A DNA stretch of 64,000 nucleotides from Kitasatospora sp. NBC_00240 (GCF_026342405.1 NZ_JAPEMU010000001.1:4836001-4900000), one strand, 5' to 3'; numbered from the stretch's first letter, positions 46,378 through 55,057 are shown. Made by a program: numbers and translations. The notes: a model not told the origin generated them from the letters alone.

Positions 46378-47309
46378 TGCGGATAGCGGTCACCGGCGCG
46401 AGCGGCTTCTGCGGTTCGTACGTGGCCCGCGCGGCCGCCGCCCAGGGTGCCGAGGTGCTCTGCCTGGGCCGCAGTCCGGGCCCGCTCGGCCGCCACATCC
46501 CGTGGGACGCCACCGCCGGCCGCCCGGACCTGGCCGGCGCCCACCTGGTGGTGCACTGCGCGGCGGCGGTCGGCGACCCGGCCCCCGGCTCCCCGGACGA
46601 GGCCCGGCAGTACGCCGTGAACGTCGAGGGCACCGCGCGGCTGCTCGAGGCGGCGGGCGGGCGGCCGGTGGTCTGGGTGAGCAGCGCCAGCGTCTACGAC
46701 CCGCGGCCGGACCGCTCGCTGGTCGGCGAAGGCCACCCCACCACGGACGGGCACCTGAACGCGTACGGGCGGAGCAAGGCGGCGGGCGAGCGGCTCGCCC
46801 TGGACGCCGGGGCGGTGGTGCTGCGCCCGCGCGCGGTGTACGGCCCGGGGGATCCGCACCTGGTGCCGCGGCTGCTGGAGCGGATCCGCGGTGGGCGGTT
46901 GCTGTTGCCCGGGCCGGACGTCGCGCTCAGCCTGACCGCCGTGCAGAACCTCGCCGACGCCTGCCTGGCCGCTGCCGACTGGGCGCCCGGCGCGTACAAC
47001 ATCGCCGATGCCCGCCCCTACCGGCGCGACGACGCCGTCCGCCGGGTGCTGCGCGCCCACGACCGGGAGGTTCGGATCAACCATCTGCCCGTCCGGCTGG
47101 CGGAGTTCGCGGCCCGTACCGGGCTGGTCCCGGGCCTCACCCCGTACGCGGTCGACCAGTTGGCCCGCAGTGTGGTGCTGGACATCGCCCGGGCCCGGGC
47201 CACCGGGTGGCGCCCCCGCTGGGACCTCGACGCCGTGCTGCTGCGCGAGCGACGGGAACGGCTGGAGCGCAGGGACCGGCGGGAGCGGCTCGGGCGGCCG
47301 GAGGCCTGA
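46374..47309 (+). CDS. OleD-like NAD(P)-dependent reductase (extended SDR)
   Basis: 311 aa. N-terminal Rossmann motif GASGFCGSYVA, catalytic Ser (WVSSASVYD) and Tyr-x3-Lys (NAYGRSKAAGE). The segment LRPRAVYGPGDPHLVPRLLE resembles OleD and 3-beta-hydroxysteroid dehydrogenases. OleD reduces the beta-keto acid made by OleA before lactone closure. The ATG start overlaps the P450 stop. The Arg-rich C-terminal 25 residues are variable. A perfect 20-bp terminator follows, ending the five-gene operon. Confidence 0.85.
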   Translation: MMRIAVTGASGFCGSYVARAAAAQGAEVLCLGRSPGPLGRHIPWDATAGRPDLAGAHLVVHCAAAVGDPAPGSPDEARQYAVNVEGTARLLEAAGGRPVVWVSSASVYDPRPDRSLVGEGHPTTDGHLNAYGRSKAAGERLALDAGAVVLRPRAVYGPGDPHLVPRLLERIRGGRLLLPGPDVALSLTAVQNLADACLAAADWAPGAYNIADARPYRRDDAVRRVLRAHDREVRINHLPVRLAEFAARTGLVPGLTPYAVDQLARSVVLDIARARATGWRPRWDLDAVLLRERRERLERRDRRERLGRPEA

Positions 47310-47352
47310 AGTCCCGGGCCGGAGGCGGCGAACCGGCGCCGTGACGGGGGAA

Positions 47353-47398
47353 CGCCGGAGCGCCCGCACCCCGGACAGGGGGTGCGGGCGCTCCGGCG
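47353..47398. terminator. Bidirectional terminator of the Ole-like operon
   Basis: Perfect 20-bp stem (47353-47372 with 47379-47398), 6-base loop, between the converging reductase gene and the DUF5326-type gene. Confidence 0.92.
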
Positions 47399-47404
47399 TC
47401 GGTG

Positions 47405-47605
47405 TCAGCTCCTGGCGGCCTTCTTCACCAGGATCACCACGGCCGCGGCGATGCCGACCACCACCAGGACCTTGAGCAGCAGTCCGATCAGGGCGCCCAC
47501 CACGCCCACCACGAACCACAGGATGTTCCACGCCAGGATCAGCACGATGATCGGGACGACGATGTTCCGCACCCACGAGGGCAGCGACTTCCAGAGCTCA
47601 GCCAT
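47405..47605 (-). CDS. DUF5326-type small membrane protein
   Basis: 66 aa. An amphipathic head (MAELWKSLPSWVRN) precedes two hydrophobic segments (VVPIIVLILAWNILWFVV and LIGLLLKVLVVVGIAAAVVI) and a basic end KKAARS. This matches the DUF5326 pattern of streptomycete membrane proteins as I recall it; the role is unknown. It converges on the Ole-like operon across a shared terminator. Confidence 0.75.
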   Translation of the reverse strand: MAELWKSLPSWVRNIVVPIIVLILAWNILWFVVGVVGALIGLLLKVLVVVGIAAAVVILVKKAARS

Positions 47606-47958
47606 GTCCGTTCCTTACTCTCCCCTCGGGCCGGCTGCCTTCTGGTGCCGCATCCCGTCTGCTTCGGTACTTCGATCGTACGGGTGCCGGTGCACCGGAA
47701 CGAGGGGCGGCGGCCCCGAGAGAACCCGGAGATCACCCCGAGCCCCGACCCCGACGCCCGACCCCGAGTCCGGACCGGATCCGGGCCCGAGCGGCCGGGC
47801 TTGGGCGGCGCGGGAATCCCCAACCCGCCTGCCGCGGACAAAGTTTCGGGACCCGTGCAACCCGGGGGGACCGCCGGAGGTCTATCAGGTACGCGCGGCT
47901 TCACGGAGGCGGGCCGCCGGGCACCTCTCCGCTCCGTCCTCCTGGGGGAATCCACACC

Positions 47959-49275
47959 ATGCTCCTGCGCCGCCCAGCGGTCGCCCTGGCCCTGCTCACA
48001 GCCCTGGCCCTGCCGCTCTCCGCCCTCGCCGCCGGGACCGCCACGGCCGCGCCCGCCACCGCGCCCGCCATCGCACCGGCCGCCGCACCGGCCCCCACCG
48101 CACCGGCCGGGTACGTGCCGGTGAACCCGATCCGCGCCTACGACACCCGGGACTCCTTCCTCACGACGTGGGCGAGCTACTCGCCGATCGGCCCGGACGA
48201 GAACCTCACCGTCCCGCTCGCGCCCTACACCAGCCACATGCCGCCGGCCAGGGCGAACGTCGTGCCGGCGGACGCCACCGCCGTGGTGGTCAACGTGACC
48301 GCCACCGCCCCGACCACCGACGGCTACCTCAGTCTGAGCGCGATGGCGGGCGCCCCGCGGACGGTGCCGACCACGTCGAGCGTGAACTTCACCGTCGGGC
48401 AGACCGTGTCCAACCTGGTGACGGTGCCGGTGGCCCAGAACGTCTCCGTCCCGGGATCCGGGGGGGACCAGCACCTGCCGACGATCAACGTCTACAACCA
48501 CACCGGCGCGACCCATGTGGTGATCGACATCCTCGGCTACTACCAGCCCGGTGCCGCCGCCAAGTACGAGCCCACGACGCCGACCCGGCTGCTGGACACC
48601 CGCGAGGGCTCCGGCACCAAGCTCGGGCCGGACACCAGCCGCGGCCTGGTCGTCGGACGCGAAGACCTCGGCACGCGCGGCGCCACCGCCGTGGTCCTGA
48701 ACGTCACGGTCACCGACCCCGACGCGGACAGCTTCCTGACCGTCTTCCCGCCGCTGCAGTACGTGCCCACCACCTCCAACATCAACTTCGCCCCCGGCCG
48801 GACCGTCCCCAACCAGGTGGTGGTGCCGCTGAACTACGGCGACAAGATCAACCTCTACAACCACCTCGGCAGCGTCCACGTGATCGTCGACCTGGTCGGG
48901 TACTACAGCCCCGCCGGCCACGGGCTCTACTCCGCCATGGCGCCCGCCCGGCTCTTCGACAGCCGGACGAACGGCGGCAAGCGCCCGCCGTACAGCTCCA
49001 CCACCGTCCCCGTGGCGGGCACCGCGGGCATCCCCGCCGAGGCCACCGCCGCCACCCTCAACGTCACCGCGACCGAGCCGGACACCGCCGGGCACCTGAT
49101 CGTGCACCCGGCCGGCACCGCCCTGCCGAACACCTCCAACGTCAACTTCACCACGGGCGGGACTTCGGCCAACGGCGTCACCGCCCAGCTCGGGGGCGGC
49201 GGCGTGGAGATCGCCAACCGCAGCGGCGCCACCCACGAGGTCGTCGACGTGACCGGCTGGTTCACCAACGGCTGA
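47959..49275 (+). CDS. Secreted protein of three RLLDTR beta repeats
   Basis: 438 aa. A signal peptide (about 1-30, LALLTALALPLSALAAG) is followed by an Ala/Pro linker. Three repeats fill the rest of the chain, starting at about 50, 196 and 321. They begin IRAYDTRDSF, TRLLDTREGS or ARLFDSRTNG and end DILGYYQPG, DLVGYYSPAG or DVTGWFTNG. It has no catalytic domain, so it may be a binding or wall-coat protein. ATG 47959 follows CTGGGGGAATCC. It shares the repeat with two other large secreted proteins in this window. Confidence 0.9.
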   Translation: MLLRRPAVALALLTALALPLSALAAGTATAAPATAPAIAPAAAPAPTAPAGYVPVNPIRAYDTRDSFLTTWASYSPIGPDENLTVPLAPYTSHMPPARANVVPADATAVVVNVTATAPTTDGYLSLSAMAGAPRTVPTTSSVNFTVGQTVSNLVTVPVAQNVSVPGSGGDQHLPTINVYNHTGATHVVIDILGYYQPGAAAKYEPTTPTRLLDTREGSGTKLGPDTSRGLVVGREDLGTRGATAVVLNVTVTDPDADSFLTVFPPLQYVPTTSNINFAPGRTVPNQVVVPLNYGDKINLYNHLGSVHVIVDLVGYYSPAGHGLYSAMAPARLFDSRTNGGKRPPYSSTTVPVAGTAGIPAEATAATLNVTATEPDTAGHLIVHPAGTALPNTSNVNFTTGGTSANGVTAQLGGGGVEIANRSGATHEVVDVTGWFTNG

Positions 49276-49282
49276 GCCACCG

Positions 49283-49387
49283 CCGGGTCGCCGACGGGCC
49301 GACGGCCGCCGGCGACCCGGACCAGCCCGAACCGGCTCGGACCGGCTCGGACCGGTCAGACCAGCTCGGACCAGCTCAGACCGGCCA
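49283..49387. repeat. Hairpin and decamer repeats between secreted gene and tenA
   Basis: A 10-bp stem (49283-49292 with 49311-49320) probably terminates the secreted-protein gene. It is followed by imperfect tandem decamers ACCGGCTCGG / ACCAGCTCGG (about 49328-49383) that run into the last codons of tenA. Confidence 0.6.
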
Positions 49388-50062
49388 GGTCTCGCCGCGC
49401 CAGGCCGCGTCCCAGAACATCCACTCGTAGCGCGAGGTGGTGGTGAAGTGCTCCACCACCCGCCGCCGTTCGGCCGGGGAGATCTCCTCGCCGAGCCGGT
49501 CGGTGAGCGCCAGCACCCGGCGGACCACCGACTGGAAGGCCTCGTCGCCGTAGGTGGCGATCCACTTGGCGTACAGCGGGTCCGGCGAGGACTTGGCGAG
49601 CAGCTCCTGGCCGACCCGGGCGTAGATCCAGTAGCAGGGCAGCACCGCCGCCACCGCCTCGGGATACGAGCCGCCGTGGACGGTCGCCAGCAGGTAGCTG
49701 GTGTAGGCCCGGGTGGTCGGCAGCACGGGCTCGGCGGCGGCCTGCTCGGCACTGTCGCCGAAGGCGTCCATGAACTCGGCGTGCATGCCCTGCTCGGCGG
49801 CGAGCGCGCCCACCGCATCGTCGGCGAACGCCCGCACGTCCTCCTCATCGGGCGCCTTGGCGGCGCAGACGGCCAGGGCCCGGGCGTAGTCGCGCAGGTA
49901 GTGCGAGTCCTGGACGACGAAGTGCCGGAAGGCGGCCCGCGGCAAGGTGCCGTCGGTCAGCCCGGCGAGGAACGGGTGGTCGAGGATCTTCGCGTAGACG
50001 GGCTCGATCGACGCCCACAGCTCGTCGGTCAGGCTGCGCGGCTCGGTGCGGCTCGAGGTCAT
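49376..50062 (-). CDS. tenA: TenA family aminopyrimidine hydrolase (thiaminase II)
   Basis: 228 aa all-helical TenA fold. Catalytic Cys143 is in LPCYWIYARVG, and the C-terminal acidic region WMFWDAAWRGETW holds the conserved Trp-rich end. TenA salvages HMP by hydrolysing degraded thiamine or aminopyrimidines. A TPP-riboswitch-like element lies in its leader, so it belongs to the thiamine regulon with thiC. ATG 50062 follows GGGAGGGAGC. The C terminus overlaps the decamer repeats. Confidence 0.92.
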   Translation of the reverse strand: MTSSRTEPRSLTDELWASIEPVYAKILDHPFLAGLTDGTLPRAAFRHFVVQDSHYLRDYARALAVCAAKAPDEEDVRAFADDAVGALAAEQGMHAEFMDAFGDSAEQAAAEPVLPTTRAYTSYLLATVHGGSYPEAVAAVLPCYWIYARVGQELLAKSSPDPLYAKWIATYGDEAFQSVVRRVLALTDRLGEEISPAERRRVVEHFTTTSRYEWMFWDAAWRGETWPV

Positions 50063-50091
50063 GGTGCTGCTCCCTCCCTGTCCCGGACGGG

Positions 50092-50204
50092 GTGCTCCCC
50101 GGTCACGGCCAGGTTCTGGCGGTCGACGCGGCCGCCGGCACCCGGCGTCACCTGCCGCACGTGCCGTCCAGCGCCCTCTCAGCCCGCTGCCACGGGCTCC
50201 CGCG
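50092..50204 (-). ncRNA. Altered TPP riboswitch upstream of tenA
   Basis: On the minus strand GGGCTGAGAGGGCGC, a long P3 hairpin and ACCGCCAGAACCTGG match the THI element. But the pyrophosphate-sensing part GGTAATGCCGGCGTAGGGA, intact upstream of thiC, is replaced by CCGTGACCGGGGAG, about 10 bases shorter. CCTGG can pair with CCGGG to form a small hairpin. It may be a variant or a decayed aptamer. Confidence 0.75.
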
Positions 50205-50248
50205 GTGATCACGGACTGGTCGGGCCCGACCCTACCGGCCGCGCCCGC

Positions 50249-50566
50249 TCAGTCCTCCGGCGGGGAGAACACCACCAGCACCCGCAGCTCCTCGGTGATG
50301 TGGTGGAAGCGGTGCGGCACCCCCGCCGGCACGTACGCCACGGTGCCCCGCCCGACGGTGGTCGTCTCGTCGCCCACGGTGAGTTCGGCCCGGCCGCTGA
50401 CCACCTGGTAGATCTCGTCCTGGGCGTGCGCGGTCTGCGGGTCGGTGTCGCCGGGGGAGAGCGCGTAGAGGCCGGCCGACATGTGGCGCTCCTTCAGGAA
50501 GCGCAGGTAGGCGCCCTCGTTCGCGGCACGCTCCGCGTCGAGCTGGTCGAGCCGGAACACCTTCAT
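50249..50566 (-). CDS. Single-domain cupin protein
   Basis: 105 aa. Cupin motif 1 (QTAHAQDEIYQVVSGRAELTVG) and motif 2 (VPAGVPHRFHHITEEL) are present with the His/Glu metal positions (H, E, H), so a metal-bound small-molecule enzyme or sensor is likely. The ATG at 50566 overlaps the stop of a 40-codon ORF (ATGA) and has no ribosome-binding site of its own. It ends 45 bases before the tenA riboswitch begins. Confidence 0.85.
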   Translation of the reverse strand: MKVFRLDQLDAERAANEGAYLRFLKERHMSAGLYALSPGDTDPQTAHAQDEIYQVVSGRAELTVGDETTTVGRGTVAYVPAGVPHRFHHITEELRVLVVFSPPED

Positions 50567-50685
50567 GCCCGGACCGTGCCGATCCCGGCGGCCCGGACCG
50601 CGCCGACGGACGCGACGCCCCCGACGGACGCGACCGGGGAGGGGACGAGGGCCGGGCGGGCAGCGCCGGGCGGGTCGGGAATCAT
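50563..50685 (-). CDS. 40-codon ORF coupled to the cupin gene
   Basis: ATG 50685 has AAGGAG 9 bases upstream, one of the best sites in the region. It encodes a Pro/Ala/Val/Gly peptide with a VASVGGVASVGAV repeat. Its TGA overlaps the cupin ATG. It could be a small functional peptide or only a translational lead-in. I do not recognise it. Confidence 0.5.
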   Translation of the reverse strand: MIPDPPGAARPALVPSPVASVGGVASVGAVRAAGIGTVRA

Positions 50686-51033
50686 GGGAGAAGCTCCTTC
50701 CGAGCCTCGCGGATCAGCGCCGGGGACGCGGCCTTGGACAACGCCTCCACCTGCGGCAGATCGTACTCTCCCGCCCTTCCCGGACCCGCTGCGCGCAAGC
50801 GGCTCCGGGCCGCCCCGGGGCCGCGATCCGCCCCGGCCGGCGGCGGGGTTCCCCGGCGGCGCCCGCAGCCGGCCGGCCCGCGCCGGCACCCGGGTCGAGC
50901 GTCCTGCTCAGGGGTGCTCCGGGGGGTGCGGACGGCGCCGAAAAGTGAGGGCCTTCAGGCCTAGGTTCACGGGCCCCGGGTCGGGCATCGTATGTACCAA
51001 CCTTCGGCCACCAGATGGGATACGTGTTCAACC
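50686..51033. other. Intergenic region before the holin-like gene
   Basis: 348 bases, extremely GC-rich, with no coding frame of good quality on either strand. Promoters for the divergent cupin and holin-like genes must lie here. No clear dyad or riboswitch was recognised apart from short CG-rich hairpins. Confidence 0.35.
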
Positions 51034-51411
51034 GTGAAATCTTTCGCCATCAAGACACTCATCAACGCGGCGGCCATCTGGGTCGCGGCCTGGATCGTCA
51101 CGGGCATCACGCTGTCGGGACAGGACGGCTGGGGGCAGCAGACCCTCACGGTGATCGCGGTGGCCCTGATCTTCGGCGTGGTGAACTGGCTGATCAAGCC
51201 GGTGGTGAAGCTGTTCTCGCTGCCGCTGTTCGTCCTGACGCTGGGCCTGGTCACCTTCCTGATCAACGCCCTGATGCTGTGGCTGACCTCGTGGGCCTCG
51301 GACAAGCTCGACCTGGACTTCCACGTGGACGGCTTCTGGGCCGCCTTCTTCGGCGCGCTGATCATCAGCCTGGTCTCCTGGGGCCTCAGCCTGGCCCTCG
51401 ACAACGACTGA
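51034..51411 (+). CDS. Phage-holin-family-like membrane protein
   Basis: 125 aa with four hydrophobic segments (AIKTLINAAAIWVAAWIVTG, TLTVIAVALIFGVVNWLI, LFVLTLGLVTFLINALMLWL, FWAAFFGALIISLVSWGLSL). This matches the small actinobacterial four-helix family annotated as phage holin family. It is chromosomal and probably not lytic. GTG 51034 was chosen because family members start directly on the KTLINAAAIW helix. The ATG at 50992 would add 14 unlikely residues. Confidence 0.82.
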   Translation: MKSFAIKTLINAAAIWVAAWIVTGITLSGQDGWGQQTLTVIAVALIFGVVNWLIKPVVKLFSLPLFVLTLGLVTFLINALMLWLTSWASDKLDLDFHVDGFWAAFFGALIISLVSWGLSLALDND

Positions 51412-51894
51412 TCGCGGCCGGCCGTCCCGGTCCCTCCTTGTGCCCGACCGTGCCCGACCCAGCGCCCGCCCGGATCCCCGAGCGGGCGCTGACGTGTGTG
51501 CGCGGGCGCGCGGACCGGAGCGCGGGCGCAGGAGCGCGGATCGCGGGCGCGGAGCCCCGGGCGAGCGCGGTGTGCGGAGGCGCGGGGAGGCGCGAGGAGG
51601 CGCGAGGAGGCGCGGAGCAGCGGCAAGGCTCGGTGAACGGAGCCCGTCAGGTCGATATCCCCGTCCCGATTGTCGTACCGCGACTGATATAACGACCCTC
51701 GGTGATTCCACCGTCGGGGATGGGGGAGTCGGGGGGCTTCCGGCCTTGCCACGTGCACGGCCTTCCACAGCATGTCCGCTTCGAGCCGGCACCGCCGCCG
51801 CTCGGCGGCGAGACCTGTCCGGCCGACCGGTCCGGGGTCACCACAGAGGCTGCATCCGCAGCACCTCGCTCCCGTACGTACCAGGAGATTGTGG
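51412..51894 (+). other. Leader region of the sedolisin gene
   Basis: 483 bases without a gene. 51490-51620 holds C/G-rich near-repeats of GAGGCGCGAG. From about 51650 the sequence becomes AT-richer (GATATAACGACC near 51686), the likely promoter. Open frames here lack starts with ribosome-binding sites. Confidence 0.4.
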
Positions 51895-54800
51895 ATGGCC
51901 AATCCCACGGATCCGCCGCGCGGATTCCGAATAGCCGGGCCGGCCACGGCCCAGGCCCGGCGGTTCTCGTCACGGCGCCTGCTCACCGGATCCGCGGCCA
52001 CCGCGCTGGTGGCCGCACTGCTCGTCCCGGGCACGGCGTTCGCCGACAGCCCGTCACCGGCTCCGCAGCGGGTCGGCACCGCGCCCACCGCCCCGGTCGG
52101 CGCGGTGGCGGCCACCGCCCCGGCCGACGACACCGTGCTCCAGCTCGGCGTCACCCTGTCGCCCCGCGACCCGCAGGCCCTGCAGAGCTTCCTCACCGGG
52201 GTCTCCACGCCGGGTTCGGCGCAGTACCACCAGTATCTGAGGACCGGTGAGTTCGGCCAGCGCTTCGGCGCCGACCGGGCGACCCTGCAGCGCGCGGCCG
52301 AGGCCCTCACCGGTCTCGGCCTGCACCCCGGCACCGTCGGCTCCGACGGCCTCACCATCCCGGTCACCGCGACGGTGGCGGAGGCCGAGAAGGCGTTCGG
52401 CACCGACATCGCCGGCTACCGGCTGGCCGACGGCCGGACCGCCTACGCCAACACCGAGGCGCCGGAGCTGCCGGGCAGCATCGCCGGCTCGGTCGCCGGC
52501 GTGGTCGGCCTGAACACCCTGGCCGCGGCCCGCAGCAACCACGCGCTGCCGGACGGGGCGGCCGCCGCCCCCAAGTCGGCGCCCAAGGCTGCCGCCGGCG
52601 ACGGCGCCGGCGTCGCTCCGCACGCCACCGGTACGCCCCCGCAGCTCTGCCAGTGGGTCCAGGACTGGCAGAAGCAGAGCTACGGCCGGGAGGACTACCG
52701 GGACTACTACAGCAGCAACGCGCTGGCCACGGTCTACAACATGCCGGTCGGCGCCAGCGCCGGCGGTGCGGGCAGCACCGTGGCGCTGTTCGAGCTGGAG
52801 GACTACTCGGACGCCGCCGTCGCGGCGTACCAGCAGTGCTACGGCACCAGCACCCCGGTCTCCCGGGTCAAGATCGACGGCGGGCCGACCCACGCGCCGG
52901 ACCTCAACAACTACGGCATCGAGTCCGCGCTGGACATCGAGACCGTCCTCGGCCTCGTCCCGAACGCGAACATCCTGGTCTACCAGGGCCCGGACGCGCA
53001 GTTCGCCACCAAGGCGAACGTCCTGAACGTCTACCGGGCGATGGTCAACGACAACCGCGCCCAGGTGCTGTCCACCAGCTGGGGCATCTGCGAGGCGGAC
53101 GCCGACCCGGCGATGCTGACCAGCGAGAACCTGATCTTCCAGCAGGCGGCGGCGCAGGGCCAGACCGTGGTGGCCGCCTCCGGCGACAGCGGGTCCAACG
53201 GCTGCTTCCGGGACGGCGGGGCGTCCGACCCCCGGATCAGCACCGACGACCCGGCGAGCCAGCCGTACGTCACCGGCGTCGGCGGCACCTCGATGACCGG
53301 GCACTCCGCCGACCTGGTCCAGTCGGCCTGGAACCGCGGCGGCTCCACCGGTGGCGGGGTCTCCCGCACCTGGAAGCTCGACGCGGCCACCGGCTACCAG
53401 GCCGGCACCACCGGCCCGGGCTACAGCGGCACGTCCTGCACCGCGGCGGCCGGCCAGGCCTGCCGGCAGGTCCCGGACGTCGCCGCGCTGGCGGACGGCT
53501 CCAACGGCTACCTGATCGCGGTCGGCGTGGACGCCCAGGGCCTGCAGTACTGGGGCCGGATCGCCGGCACCAGCGGCGCGGCCCCGGTCTGGGCCGCCGT
53601 CGCGGCTGCCGCCAACGCCTCCCTCCAGTGCGCGGCCGGCGGCCCGCTGGGCTTCCTCAACCCCGCGCTCTACCGGGCCAAGGGCGGCTCCGGCCTCCTC
53701 GACGTCACCACGGGCAACAACGCCTACATCCCGTCGGGCTACACCGGGAACCTGTACCAGGCGGGTGCCGGCTACGACCTGGCGACCGGCCTCGGCGCGC
53801 CGAACGCGGCCGTCCTGACCGACACCCTGTGCGCCGCCGCCCCGGAGAGCCCGGCCGGCACGTTCAAGGCCGTCGCGCCGACCCGGCTGCTGGACACCCG
53901 GGAGGCCGGCGGACAGACCGCGGGCGGCGCCGTCGGCGCCTACCAGACCCTGTCGCTGAAGATCGCCGGCCGGGCCGGCATCCCCACCCAGGGCCTGACC
54001 GGCGTCGTGCTCAACGTGACCGTCACCCAGCCCCGGGCCGACGGCCACCTGACCGTCTACCCCTCGGACAAGGCCCTGCCGAGCACGTCCAACATCAACT
54101 GGGTGAAGGGGACGACCATCCCCAACCTGGTCACCGTGCCGGTCGGCGCCGACGGCAGCGTCAAGCTGTACAACGGCAGCTGGGACGCCGCCCACCTGAT
54201 CGCCGACGTGTCGGGGTACTACTCCAGCACGGCCGCGGACGGTTCGACCTTCACGGCCACCGGCCCGACCCGCATCCTGGACACCCGGCAGAGCGGTGAC
54301 CAGACCGGCGGCCGGCCCGCGAGCCCCTACCAGGAGATCCCGGTGGCGATCGCCGGCCGCCCCGGCCTGCCCGCGCAGGGCATCACCGCGGCGGTGCTCA
54401 ACGTGACGGTGACCGGCACCCAGTCGGACGGCCACCTGACCGCCTACCCCTCCGGCGGGGCCCGCACCACCACGTCCAACCTCAACTGGACGACCGGCCA
54501 GACCATCGCCAACCAGGTGATCGTCCCGGTCGGGCCGGACGGCAAGGTCGTCCTGCTCAACGACACCTGGACGAGTTCGCACGTGATCGCCGACATCTTC
54601 GGCTACTTCACGGCCGGCACGGCGGGCGCGCAGTTCCACACCACGGTGCCGCACCGGCTGATGGACACCCGGACCGGCATCGGCACCTACCAGGGTCCGC
54701 TGGAGTACCACAGCGTCCGCAACCTGCCGCTGGACTTCGGCGGGCGACTGTCGCAGTCCAAGGCCGTGGTGCTCAACATCACCGTGACCGGCACGCTCGA

Positions 54801-54984
54801 CGACGGCCACCTGGAGGTCTACCCGTACAACGGGACCACGACCTCCTCGGCGCTGAACTGGAGCAAGGGCCAGACCATCGCCAACCACGTGACCGTCCCG
54901 GTCGGCGGCTCCGGATCGATCGAGATCTACAACGCCAGTCTGCGGGCCGAGGTGATCGTCGACGTGCTCGGCTACTACAGCTGA
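51895..54984 (+). CDS. Secreted sedolisin (S53) protease with three beta repeats
   Basis: 1029 aa. A signal peptide (about 25-50) is followed by a pro-kumamolisin activation domain (about 78-215). The S53 catalytic domain (about 250-645) has Glu343 and Asp347 (ESALDIE), oxyanion Asp431 (ASGDSGSNG) and nucleophile Ser560 (AGTSGAAPVW), so it should be an active acid serine carboxyl protease. Three C-terminal repeats (about 654, 785 and 911 onward) start TRLLDTREAG or TRILDTRQSG and end ADVSGYY, ADIFGYF or VDVLGYY. ATG 51895 has AGGAG 8 bases upstream. Confidence 0.95.
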   Translation: MANPTDPPRGFRIAGPATAQARRFSSRRLLTGSAATALVAALLVPGTAFADSPSPAPQRVGTAPTAPVGAVAATAPADDTVLQLGVTLSPRDPQALQSFLTGVSTPGSAQYHQYLRTGEFGQRFGADRATLQRAAEALTGLGLHPGTVGSDGLTIPVTATVAEAEKAFGTDIAGYRLADGRTAYANTEAPELPGSIAGSVAGVVGLNTLAAARSNHALPDGAAAAPKSAPKAAAGDGAGVAPHATGTPPQLCQWVQDWQKQSYGREDYRDYYSSNALATVYNMPVGASAGGAGSTVALFELEDYSDAAVAAYQQCYGTSTPVSRVKIDGGPTHAPDLNNYGIESALDIETVLGLVPNANILVYQGPDAQFATKANVLNVYRAMVNDNRAQVLSTSWGICEADADPAMLTSENLIFQQAAAQGQTVVAASGDSGSNGCFRDGGASDPRISTDDPASQPYVTGVGGTSMTGHSADLVQSAWNRGGSTGGGVSRTWKLDAATGYQAGTTGPGYSGTSCTAAAGQACRQVPDVAALADGSNGYLIAVGVDAQGLQYWGRIAGTSGAAPVWAAVAAAANASLQCAAGGPLGFLNPALYRAKGGSGLLDVTTGNNAYIPSGYTGNLYQAGAGYDLATGLGAPNAAVLTDTLCAAAPESPAGTFKAVAPTRLLDTREAGGQTAGGAVGAYQTLSLKIAGRAGIPTQGLTGVVLNVTVTQPRADGHLTVYPSDKALPSTSNINWVKGTTIPNLVTVPVGADGSVKLYNGSWDAAHLIADVSGYYSSTAADGSTFTATGPTRILDTRQSGDQTGGRPASPYQEIPVAIAGRPGLPAQGITAAVLNVTVTGTQSDGHLTAYPSGGARTTTSNLNWTTGQTIANQVIVPVGPDGKVVLLNDTWTSSHVIADIFGYFTAGTAGAQFHTTVPHRLMDTRTGIGTYQGPLEYHSVRNLPLDFGGRLSQSKAVVLNITVTGTLDDGHLEVYPYNGTTTSSALNWSKGQTIANHVTVPVGGSGSIEIYNASLRAEVIVDVLGYYS

Positions 54985-55057
54985 GACCGTGCCGGTGAGG
55001 CCGGCCACCGTCCGGCCGGGACACTCCGGCCGAACAACCGGCCGCCCATCAGCGGCG

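Noticed and set aside
51034..51411. Prophage lysis gene
   Set aside because: The holin-like family is a common chromosomal membrane protein and no phage genes adjoin it.
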